A stretch of DNA of 13,295 nucleotides from Rickettsiella sp. (GTDB lineage Bacteria > Pseudomonadota > Gammaproteobacteria > Diplorickettsiales > Diplorickettsiaceae), in the NCBI GenBank assembly GCA_031119195.1, contig JAVHYG010000033.1:1-13295 (forward strand). Reading direction: 5' to 3'. The notes under the pieces were generated by a model, which saw only the letters and a list, made by a program, of their open reading frames with translations, did not search any database and was not told the origin of the DNA. Made by a program: the position numbers and the translations under genes. Below, piece by piece: positions 1 through 6,215 of this stretch; positions within the stretch are counted from its first letter, which is position 1, and every line of letters begins with the position of its first letter.

Positions 1-774
1 ATCGTAACCCATATTCAGCATTTAGAGCGTATGCGGCAGGATTTTGTAGCCAATGTTTCACACGAGTTACGTACACCATTGACAGTGGTACAAGGCTATT
101 TAGAAATTTTACTTGAACAAGCAACAGTTGAAGGAATAGGAAAAGAAATATTATTACAAATGCAACAACAAACCATGCGTATGGGGAATTTAGTTGAAGA
201 TTTACTGTTGCTCTCGCGTTTAGAAGATCATTATGCAGCGAATAAACACCAGAAACAGATTGCTATCTTTAAACTAATATTACATATTGTTCAAGAAGCG
301 AAATGTTTAAGTGGCTCATTGAATCATAGGATTGATTGTCAACTTGATCCTACTTTATATTTACGGGGAATAGAGGGGGAGGTACAAAGTTTATTTTCTA
401 ATCTTATCTTTAATGCCGTTAAATATACCCCTGCGGGTGGAAATATAAAAATTCGTTGGTATCAAACGAAAGGGGTAGCTTGTTTTAGCGTAGAAGATGA
501 TGGAATTGGTATTGCCGTAAAACACATTGCGCGTTTAACAGAGCGTTTTTACCGGGTTGATAAAGCGCGTTCTCGAAGTAGTGGAGGGACTGGTTTAGGC
601 CTAGCTATTGCTAAACATGTGCTCATTCGTCATGATGCGACACTTAAAGTAAAAAGTCAGTTAGGCAATGGGAGTTGCTTTATTTGTAGTTTTCCTAAAA
701 AGCGACTGTTTGTTAAAAATTTATGCAAGAAAATTGGCAGTTCCTCCTCAAAGAAGTCATTACTTCCCCTATAG
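1..774 (+). CDS. phoR: Phosphate-regulon sensor histidine kinase PhoR, 3' part (5' end outside window)
   Basis: The reading frame is already open at base 1, so the gene begins upstream; the ATG at 31 is internal. PhoR is a membrane-bound kinase that phosphorylates PhoB when phosphate is scarce. The visible part holds the cytoplasmic catalytic core. The dimerisation/H-box is ANVSHELRTPLTVVQGYLE, very close to the PhoR family, with the phospho-accepting His codon at 61-63. Then come the N-box (NLIFNAVKYTP), G1 box (DDGIGI), F box (RFYRVD) and G2 box (GGTGLGLAI). The family usually ends just after the SFPKKRL-like strand, but this ORF runs about 24 residues further (KNLCKKIGSSSS...) and overlaps epmB by 52 bp, which suggests loss of the original stop codon. 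PhoR is favoured over other kinases by the H-box; the sensor domain cannot be seen. Confidence 0.9.
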   Translation: MVTHIQHLERMRQDFVANVSHELRTPLTVVQGYLEILLEQATVEGIGKEILLQMQQQTMRMGNLVEDLLLLSRLEDHYAANKHQKQIAIFKLILHIVQEAKCLSGSLNHRIDCQLDPTLYLRGIEGEVQSLFSNLIFNAVKYTPAGGNIKIRWYQTKGVACFSVEDDGIGIAVKHIARLTERFYRVDKARSRSSGGTGLGLAIAKHVLIRHDATLKVKSQLGNGSCFICSFPKKRLFVKNLCKKIGSSSSKKSLLPL

Positions 775-1703
775 AGTTATTAGCAGAGCTCGGTTTGAAA
801 GAAAATTTATTACCCGATGCTCAGCGAAGTGCGAACTTATTTCACTTACGCGTGCCGCGAGGTTTTGTAGCTCGTATGCAAAAAGGTAATCCTAACGATC
901 CCTTGTTGCGACAAATATTGCCGATTGGCGAGGAAGGAATAATAACACCTGGTTTTACGCAGGATCCACTTGATGAAAAATCAGCTAATCCCATTCCGGG
1001 TTTGTTACATAAATATCACGGCAGAGTTTTATTGACACTTTCTGGAGCTTGTGCAATCAACTGTCGTTATTGTTTTCGACGTCATTTCCCTTACCAAAAA
1101 AATAATCCAGGTGGGCGTACATGGGAAATTATTTTAAATTATATTATTGCTGACAAGTCAATTACAGAGGTCATTTTTAGTGGCGGAGACCCTTTAATAG
1201 CTAACGACAGTTATTTAGCAAACTGCATTACTGATCTTGCTACTATTTCTCATCTTAAAACCTTACGTTTCCACTCACGTTTACCCATTGTATTACCTCA
1301 ACGAATAACTCATGCGCTTATGACAGTATTGACTTCTACGAGATTACAGCCAATTATGGTTGTACATTGTAATCATGCCAATGAGTTGGATGTGTCCGTA
1401 GCGACGGCTATCGATGTATTACGACAAAAAAAGATTATGGTATTAAACCAATCTGTTTTGTTAAAAGGTGTTAATGATTCTATAGAAACGTTAATTAACT
1501 TAAGTCAACGTCTATTCGAGTTTGGAATTTTACCGTATTATTTGCACTTATTAGATAAGGTGCAAGGTGCTGCACATTTTGCGGTAAGTGAAGATAAGGC
1601 AAAAATATTAGTCAATGCAATGCGAAAAAAACTTGCAGGTTATTTAGTGCCTCGTTTAGTTAAGGAGAAAGCCGGCGAAAAATCTAAATTAGCTGTTTTT
1701 TAA
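723..1703 (+). CDS. epmB: EF-P--(R)-beta-lysylation protein EpmB (radical-SAM lysine 2,3-aminomutase family)
   Basis: EpmB (YjeK) converts (S)-alpha-lysine to (R)-beta-lysine, which EpmA attaches to elongation factor P so that ribosomes pass polyproline stretches. The 326-aa protein has the radical-SAM cysteines CxxxCxxC at 110, 114 and 117 (SGACAINCRYCFRR), the SGGDPL strand at 153-158, the RFHSRLPIVLPQRI segment at 182-195 and the likely PLP lysine K279 in LDKVQGAAHF. The N-terminal LRVPRGFVARMQKGNPNDPL block is typical of EpmB. It lacks the C-terminal extension of true clostridial lysine aminomutases. An in-frame TAA at 714-716 makes the ATG at 723 the first usable start. No Shine-Dalgarno sequence precedes it, so translation may be coupled to phoR, with which it overlaps. 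Neither efp nor epmA is in the window. Confidence 0.93.
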   Translation: MQENWQFLLKEVITSPIELLAELGLKENLLPDAQRSANLFHLRVPRGFVARMQKGNPNDPLLRQILPIGEEGIITPGFTQDPLDEKSANPIPGLLHKYHGRVLLTLSGACAINCRYCFRRHFPYQKNNPGGRTWEIILNYIIADKSITEVIFSGGDPLIANDSYLANCITDLATISHLKTLRFHSRLPIVLPQRITHALMTVLTSTRLQPIMVVHCNHANELDVSVATAIDVLRQKKIMVLNQSVLLKGVNDSIETLINLSQRLFEFGILPYYLHLLDKVQGAAHFAVSEDKAKILVNAMRKKLAGYLVPRLVKEKAGEKSKLAVF

Positions 1704-1755
1704 ATATCACTTTCGCTATTTCAAAACGATAACTTTTAGCTATCTTTTCTGCAAA

Positions 1756-1947
1756 GCCACAATCAAAAAAATTAAACAGCTTAAAGTTTTTAGGCTTATT
1801 ATTTATGGTGATTATGATCCGGCTTTTTAGGTTGATCACGGTAAGCGGTTAGCAGAATTAATACCGCATAGTCATCTGCAAATTATTAACAACATGAAGC
1901 ATGGATTAACCGAATCCGTTTACAATAAACTTCTTAAATTTAATTGC
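1756..1947 (+). pseudogene. Decayed C-terminal fragment of an alpha/beta-hydrolase
   Basis: Between epmB and the convergent gene, one frame reads IKKIKQLKVFRLIIYGDYDP, then a TAG at 1828-1830, then VDHGKRLAELIPHSHLQII and NNMKHGL. This is the usual C-terminal part of an alpha/beta hydrolase: the strand before the catalytic Asp (GDYDP, Asp codon 1816-1818), the (V)DHGKxLAxxIP helix, and the strand with the catalytic His (MKHGL, His codon 1900-1902). The N-terminal half with the nucleophile elbow is missing, there is no start, and the TAG falls where the family has Pro. It is therefore a remnant, not a gene. Its end runs into the 3' end of the minus-strand gene. The call rests on motif order alone. 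Confidence 0.6.
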
Positions 1948-2776
1948 AAAGCATTGTGGTCGAGGTTGATAATTCTGGGTTTAAGCTTACTTGAGGGTCG
2001 TTCAATACATCAAAAAGTGATTCATCTGCTTTGTTCCAAATATACGTATCAATAGATAAATTCTTTAATGTTTGTCCGAGTTCAAAATTTTGTTGATCTA
2101 AACTTGCTTTTAACAAAGGATTAGTAATAGCATTTTCACAACAGATATAGGTAATATCAACTTGTTTTTTACTAGAGATTAACTGAAAAAAACGGCTAAA
2201 GAAGTTTTTGGCTTGAAATGAATTATTTACAGCCTGAATGGTTGAGGCGAGTAATTTTGTTTTGTTTTGTTTTGCGACATAGCTCATATAGATTGGCATG
2301 CCGTCAATTTCGCTTAGAATGTTATTCTCAAACTGATGAGGTATGTTATGCATGCTTAACTGATTTGTTATATTTCTAATATCCTTCGGATTGGTATAAC
2401 TAATAAAAATAAGTTGGTGTTGCGTTTGTTTATTGTAATAGCTTGCTTCTTCTAAAAAAGTGCGGTAAGTTGCAAATTCAGAATACATAGCTGACCAAGC
2501 GCTATCAAATTCTTCAAATGTCAGTAATACGTTTGTTTCTTTCTGTAAGGCGACAAGCATTTTTTCTGTAAACTCTTTTTCAGTTATTTCACCTAGATTA
2601 AATTTATCTAAATTACTTTTGGTTTTTGGAATTGTGTTGCTGATAGCATCTAGAATAACGCTTTGATTAAGCTGTGGACTTTTTTGATTGATTAGTTGAG
2701 CAAAAGCAAGAATAACTTTATTAAAATCAGGTGTTATTAAGTCGCCAAGACTGATTATTTTTACAATTTTTTTCAA
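1940..2776 (-). CDS. HAD-superfamily-like protein, probably without the catalytic Asp
   Basis: The 278-aa protein is not recognised by name, but its first half follows the HAD subfamily IA plan. The N-terminal strand-loop KIISLGDLITPDFNKVILAF matches the motif I layout (FDLGGVL-D-F) with Ser9 where the nucleophilic Asp should be. A helical cap FNLGEITEKEF...FDSAWSAM at 59-97 matches the common GEIS-EEF...W-M pattern, and LIFISYTNPKDI at 122-133 resembles motif II (Ser126). The Lys of motif III and the acidic motif IV are not evident. The start is TTG (2776-2774): it is the codon placed correctly after a good AGGGA Shine-Dalgarno sequence with about 7 nt of spacing. There is no signal peptide or membrane segment. 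A catalytically dead HAD-like or binding protein is the best guess. Confidence 0.6.
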   Translation of the reverse strand: MKKIVKIISLGDLITPDFNKVILAFAQLINQKSPQLNQSVILDAISNTIPKTKSNLDKFNLGEITEKEFTEKMLVALQKETNVLLTFEEFDSAWSAMYSEFATYRTFLEEASYYNKQTQHQLIFISYTNPKDIRNITNQLSMHNIPHQFENNILSEIDGMPIYMSYVAKQNKTKLLASTIQAVNNSFQAKNFFSRFFQLISSKKQVDITYICCENAITNPLLKASLDQQNFELGQTLKNLSIDTYIWNKADESLFDVLNDPQVSLNPELSTSTTMLCN

Positions 2777-2802
2777 AAGAATATCCCTAAAGTTTAATAA
2801 AA

Positions 2803-2811
2803 ATTATAACA
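2803..2811 (-). promoter_or_regulatory. Extended -10 promoter of the HAD-like gene
   Basis: The minus strand reads TGTTATAAT, a perfect TATAAT with the TGn extension, about 27 bases upstream of the TTG start. No good -35 lies 16-18 bp further up, which is normal for extended -10 promoters. The predicted transcript would have a very short leader carrying the AGGGA ribosome site. Confidence 0.55.
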
Positions 2812-2865
2812 TTTTTTTAGTTAAAAATAACATTATAGTTTAAATTTAATTTTTTTATTATGACA

Positions 2866-2898
2866 GTTAACTTTTTCTTAAGAATTTTTTTTTATACT
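2866..2898 (+). promoter_or_regulatory. PmrA-like tandem TTAA box with -10 element upstream of the 321-aa orphan
   Basis: Bases 2866-2885 read GTTAACTTT-TT-CTTAAGAAT: two half-sites whose TTAA cores are 11 bp apart, as in the Legionella/Coxiella PmrA site remembered as cTTAATatT-N2-cTTAATatT (13 of 18 positions match). Eleven bases after the second TTAA lies TATACT (2893-2898), a good -10. The -35 position (about 2870-2875, ACTTTT) is poor, as expected for an activator-dependent promoter. AT-rich DNA gives chance matches, so support comes mainly from the second box with the same geometry at 5718-5750. Confidence 0.35.
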
Positions 2899-2910
2899 TA
2901 AAAAAATTCT
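2881..2910. repeat. 11-bp perfect inverted repeat in the leader of the 321-aa orphan
   Basis: AGAATTTTTTT (2881-2891) and AAAAAAATTCT (2900-2910) are perfect inverted copies separated by 8 bases that contain most of the -10-like TATACT. It could be a protein-binding palindrome covering the promoter or a chance product of A/T tracts. With A/T-only arms and no 3' T-run of its own it is a poor terminator. Confidence 0.35.
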
Positions 2911-2930
2911 ATTCAAACAATAACATTTTT

Positions 2931-3896
2931 ATGAAAAAAAGTAAAAGTTTTCTGGAGAACCTAGGCGAGCAAATAAAAAAATTAGGAGATATTAGCTCTG
3001 ATCAAGAATATCCAAATTTATGTAAGAAATATGGCGAAATAGTTACAATACTTAATAAAGTTCAGCATGATAAAGAAACTAAAATTTCTGGGTGCTTAAA
3101 GGAAATATATACTATCGTATGTAAAAAAAATAATGTACTTAGAGAAGAAAAAAGAAGTAAAAAGAACGTTTCTGACGCTTTGACAAATCAAATACGAGCA
3201 CACGAAGATTTCCTTTCTTTTTTGGTAAAGCCAGATAGTTTTAATGAATCGCAAGAAAATTTATATTTGATCTTAGCAAAGAGAATAGTAGATGAAGAAA
3301 TAATGCAAAAATTAAATGTTATTTTTAAAAAAGTCTATTCAGATTTAGGATCTCCCGATAATGGTTTAACCAAAGAGAAAATCAAAAAGTTTGATTTTAT
3401 GTTTAAATTAAAAACTTTTTTAGTCGTATTTCAAGATGACAAAAAAGATAAAAGTTTTGCTAAGTTAAAAACAAAGGTGATAGAGGCTAGTCAAGAGTTT
3501 GAAAGCTTAAAAAAAGAAGATAGCCGATTATCAAAAAGTAAAAATTTCGCAGATAAGTTAAATTGTCTTTTAAAAGAGATTTATTTTATTGCTTTAGAAA
3601 ATAAGGCTAAAAATCCTGATCCATATGCTTATATCATAAATCTTTTTTTAGCCTATTCTCAACAAGAAAAAAATTCTAATAAAGTTTCTGATGCACAGTT
3701 TATTACTGAGGTTTGTAATAAAACTGTAACAGAGAATATTTTAATAGAGTCAGGGATTATTAAGACAACTAGTGTACCTAGTAATTATTCCGATACAGCT
3801 TTTTTTAAATTTTCTCGAGTGAGTGCTTTTATAGACTTAAAATCTAAAGAAATAAACGAAGCTGAACATAATTCAGAGAGTGTATTTGCACCTTAA
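2931..3896 (+). CDS. Orphan Lys-rich helical protein, candidate type IVB effector
   Basis: The 321-aa protein is not recognised. It is rich in Lys, Glu, Ser and Asn, predicted by eye to be almost wholly helical, with no signal peptide or membrane span. The stretch CLKEIYTIVCKKNN (55-68) is echoed by LLKEIYFIALENKAKN (213-228), hinting at two related helical halves about 158 residues apart. The C-terminus is hydrophilic and Glu-containing (KEINEAEHNSESVFAP), like Dot/Icm translocation signals. Its INEAEH motif, eight residues from the end, is shared with the other orphan locus ending at 6704. The ATG at 2931 has no clear Shine-Dalgarno sequence (CAATAACATTTTT precedes it). The gene is monocistronic, divergent from the HAD-like gene and upstream of fumC. 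Translation is secure; the effector role is inference. Confidence 0.75.
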   Translation: MKKSKSFLENLGEQIKKLGDISSDQEYPNLCKKYGEIVTILNKVQHDKETKISGCLKEIYTIVCKKNNVLREEKRSKKNVSDALTNQIRAHEDFLSFLVKPDSFNESQENLYLILAKRIVDEEIMQKLNVIFKKVYSDLGSPDNGLTKEKIKKFDFMFKLKTFLVVFQDDKKDKSFAKLKTKVIEASQEFESLKKEDSRLSKSKNFADKLNCLLKEIYFIALENKAKNPDPYAYIINLFLAYSQQEKNSNKVSDAQFITEVCNKTVTENILIESGIIKTTSVPSNYSDTAFFKFSRVSAFIDLKSKEINEAEHNSESVFAP

Positions 3897-3977
3897 CTGT
3901 AAGCTTCTAATCATTAAACCAATTTAATTGATGGATAAAATTAATTACCTTTCACTGATTAAATAGCATACAATAGC

Positions 3978-4016
3978 CATTAACTTTTGGTTAATGTATA
4001 TCCCTGAGCTTAAAAT
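3978..4016 (+). promoter_or_regulatory. Palindrome and probable promoter of fumC
   Basis: CATTAAC (3978-3984) and GTTAATG (3990-3996) form a perfect 7-bp inverted repeat with a 5-base spacer, an operator-like shape. Downstream, TAAAAT (4011-4016) is a good -10; the matching -35 (TTGGTT, 3987-3992, 18-bp spacer) is weak and overlaps the right arm. The two TTAA cores are again 11 bp apart, but the flanks fit the PmrA consensus poorly. The rest of the 165-bp gap shows only an imperfect, T-less hairpin near 3912-3934. Confidence 0.35.
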
Positions 4017-4061
4017 ACTATTGGCGTTTAAAGTGCAGCGGTCTATTTAATAAGGTGTTTT

Positions 4062-5477
4062 ATGTCAATAAGTCAAAAGACAATGCGAACCGAAATGGAT
4101 AGTATGGGTTCTATCGAAGTCCCAGCCCAACACTATTGGGGTGCGCAAACGCAGCGCAGTTTGCATCATTTTGCAATTGGTCATGACAAAATGCCGCTGG
4201 GGGTTATTCATGCCTTTGGCCTGCTTAAAGAGGCGACAGCTAAAGCGAATGAAGCATTGGGATTATTGCCTAAAGATAAAGCGGAACTCATTATTTCTGC
4301 GGCTAAAGAAGTGCAATCAGGCAAACATGATCGTGAATTTCCACTGCATGTTTGGCAAACGGGTAGTGGTACTCAAAGTAACATGAATGTCAACGAAGTC
4401 ATTGCTAATCGTGCAATTGAGTTGGCAGGTGGTGAGCGTGGCAGTAAAAAACCTATTCATCCAAATGATGATGTTAATAAATCTCAATCATCGAACGATA
4501 GTTTTCCTACTGCGATGTATATAGCTGCAGCAATCGCTGTTGTAACGCAACTATTACCTGCTCTAATGAAACTACGAAAAGGCTTAGCAGCGAGAGCACA
4601 TGAGTTTGATCCGATTATCAAGATAGGCCGTACGCATTTGCAAGATGCGGTGCCGTTAACATTAGGACAAGAATTTTCTGCCTATGTTGCACAACTTGAT
4701 GCAGCAACACATGCCATTGAACAGACTTTATCTGGTCTTTATTCCTTAGCGATCGGCGGAACAGCAGTTGGTACGGGACTTAACACGCATCCGGAGTTTG
4801 CTGAACTTACTGTAAAGTATATTTCTGAAAAAACAGAATTGCCTTTTATTTCCGCGGAAAATAAATTTTCAGCACTTGCTTCGCATGATGCGTTGGTATT
4901 TGCGAGTGGTGCATTAAAAACATTGGCCTGTGCGTTAATGAAAATTGCGAATGATATTCGTTGGCTGGGATCAGGACCGCGGTGCGGTTTAGGCGAATTA
5001 ATTTTACCTGAGAATGAGCCGGGTTCTTCTATTATGCCAGGAAAAGTAAATCCAACTCAATGTGAAGCGATGACGATGGTTTGTGTACAAGTGATGGGTA
5101 ACGATACGGCAATTACTATAGCTGGCAGTCAAGGCAATTTTGAGCTGAACGTATTTAAGCCAGTAATGATTTATAATTTTCTTCATTCAGTGGACTTATT
5201 AAGCGATGCTTGTCATTTGTTTAACCTTTATTGTATCAAAGGCCTAAAAGCCAACAACGCGCGCATTCAACAGTTTTTAGAAAATTCTTTAATGTTAGTA
5301 ACAGCTTTAAATCCAGTGATTGGTTATGATAAAGCGGCTAAAATTGCTAAGAAGGCGTTAAAGGAAGAAACAACTTTACGTGAAGCCTGTTTAAACTTAG
5401 GTTTTTTGACGGCGGAACAATTTGACGCAAGCGTTAGACCGGAAAAGATGCTAAGTCCTAAAACTGAAATAGACTAA
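4062..5477 (+). CDS. fumC: Class II fumarate hydratase (fumarase C)
   Basis: FumC is the oxygen-stable, iron-free tetrameric fumarase of the TCA cycle (fumarate + water to L-malate, cytosol). At 471 aa it has the usual family length. Visible motifs are TGSGTQSNMNVNE (100-112), the second-site HPNDDVNKSQSSND (133-146), GRTHLQDA (189-196) with the conserved catalytic-region His192, and the superfamily signature GSSIMPGKVNP (321-331), whose Ser is the catalytic base in this family. Argininosuccinate lyase and adenylosuccinate lyase share the signature but not the N-terminal WGAQTQRS and SGSGTQSNMN blocks; aspartase is less likely. The start is supported by AAGG (4052-4055) six bases before the ATG. 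The two orphan loci on both sides look like insertions around this housekeeping gene. Confidence 0.97.
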   Translation: MSISQKTMRTEMDSMGSIEVPAQHYWGAQTQRSLHHFAIGHDKMPLGVIHAFGLLKEATAKANEALGLLPKDKAELIISAAKEVQSGKHDREFPLHVWQTGSGTQSNMNVNEVIANRAIELAGGERGSKKPIHPNDDVNKSQSSNDSFPTAMYIAAAIAVVTQLLPALMKLRKGLAARAHEFDPIIKIGRTHLQDAVPLTLGQEFSAYVAQLDAATHAIEQTLSGLYSLAIGGTAVGTGLNTHPEFAELTVKYISEKTELPFISAENKFSALASHDALVFASGALKTLACALMKIANDIRWLGSGPRCGLGELILPENEPGSSIMPGKVNPTQCEAMTMVCVQVMGNDTAITIAGSQGNFELNVFKPVMIYNFLHSVDLLSDACHLFNLYCIKGLKANNARIQQFLENSLMLVTALNPVIGYDKAAKIAKKALKEETTLREACLNLGFLTAEQFDASVRPEKMLSPKTEID

Positions 5478-5780
5478 TCTCATCAAATTTTTTGACGTAG
5501 TTTTGTGTTGATTTTGCTCATTATTTTTATTAAAAAAATATATGAATTTAGTCTAAGCAGTTAGTTTTTTTACCTGCTCAGGTTTAAAATCATTAAAGGC
5601 AATGAAAATACTTTTTCAACTTCTATAAACGATAATTCTCATTATTGCCTATTTATCGTAAAACTATTACTTTCAGAAAAACATTTTTTCTATAGACATT
5701 ACCAAAAAGTTTTTTTGGTTAATATTTTTTTAATAATTAAAAACTAGACTCAAGCCCTTATTTTAGTTCAGGGGATTAAA
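5478..5780. other. 303-bp AT-rich intergenic region with nested inverted repeats
   Basis: No gene is visible. A weak stem AGCAG/CTGCT (5556-5560, 5574-5578) lacks a T-run, so no convincing fumC terminator is seen. AGGCAATGAAAAT (5597-5609) pairs with ATTCTCATTATTGCCT (5635-5650) through one mismatch and a 3-base bulge. A second repeat, ACGATAA/TTATCGT (5629-5635, 5653-5659), overlaps it and would compete with it. The segment GATAATTCTCATTATTG has a Fur-box look. The promoter-proximal part (5718-5750) is listed separately. Confidence 0.4.
5718..5750 (+). promoter_or_regulatory. PmrA-like tandem box with -10-like element upstream of the coiled-coil orphan
   Basis: Bases 5718-5737 read GTTAATATT-TT-TTTAATAAT and match 15 of 18 positions of the remembered Legionella/Coxiella PmrA consensus cTTAATatT-N2-cTTAATatT, with 11-bp periodicity. 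Eleven bases after the second TTAA is TAGACT (5745-5750), a modest -10; no -35 is present at the proper distance. The spacing from box to -10 is identical to that at 2866-2898. The ATG follows 31 bases after the -10. PmrA directly controls many Dot/Icm effector genes in those genera. Confidence 0.45.
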
Positions 5781-6071
5781 ATGCTTAAGTTTACAAGAAA
5801 AGGTAGAGAGAAAACATTAGCAGCACTGCAAGCGAAAGAAGAAAAACTTGAAGTATGTTTAAAAAATTTAGAAACAAAAGCGCTTAATCTTCAAGCGGAT
5901 AAAAACACGTTTTCTACGTTAATAGTAGCTTGTCGAAAAGAAATAGAGATACTTAAAAAAGAAAAAAACAAAATAGCAAAATCTTTAGCGAACAGTTATA
6001 AAAGTTATAAAAAAAATGGAACTGTAGAATCCCCTGTATCTGATGCCGAATTAAAAAAAATTAGTTTTTGA
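5781..6071 (+). CDS. N-terminal part of an interrupted coiled-coil orphan protein
   Basis: The 96-aa product is not recognised. It is basic and strongly helical: residues about 10-35 (KTLAALQAKEEKLEVCLKNL) and 50-68 (RKEIEILKKEKNKIAKSL) have heptad-like spacing of hydrophobic residues typical of coiled coils. Translation begins at an ATG six bases after a strong AGGGGA ribosome site. It ends at TGA 6069-6071 in a T-rich context (AGTTTTTGAC). The same frame stays open beyond the stop as far as 6704, so this is probably the first third of a longer protein. There is no signal peptide or membrane segment. Confidence 0.6.
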   Translation: MLKFTRKGREKTLAALQAKEEKLEVCLKNLETKALNLQADKNTFSTLIVACRKEIEILKKEKNKIAKSLANSYKSYKKNGTVESPVSDAELKKISF

Positions 6072-6215
6072 CACATATGGCTGGGAAATCCACAACAATA
6101 TGTTTCTAATACGTGTGGCTTAGCAAATAATGAGATAGTTAATACGCAACCGTTTGCTGTTGAAACTTTAGCAGAATCAAATACGAATACGCAAGAACAA
6201 ACGCTTGCGAAAGAA

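Noticed and set aside
3978..3996. Third TTAA pair with 11-bp spacing (upstream of fumC) as another PmrA site
   Set aside because: The flanks fit poorly, the distance to the -10 (16 bases) differs from the other two boxes, and the sequence is better explained as a 7-bp palindrome. Pairs like this are expected by chance in such AT-rich spacers.
5004..5186. 60-aa minus-strand ORF within fumC
   Set aside because: Antisense shadow of a well-conserved gene, with no ribosome site or recognisable motif.
6069..6071. TGA as a selenocysteine codon
   Set aside because: The residue context does not resemble any selenoprotein, no convincing SECIS-like stem-loop follows the codon, and the protein is a coiled coil without redox motifs.
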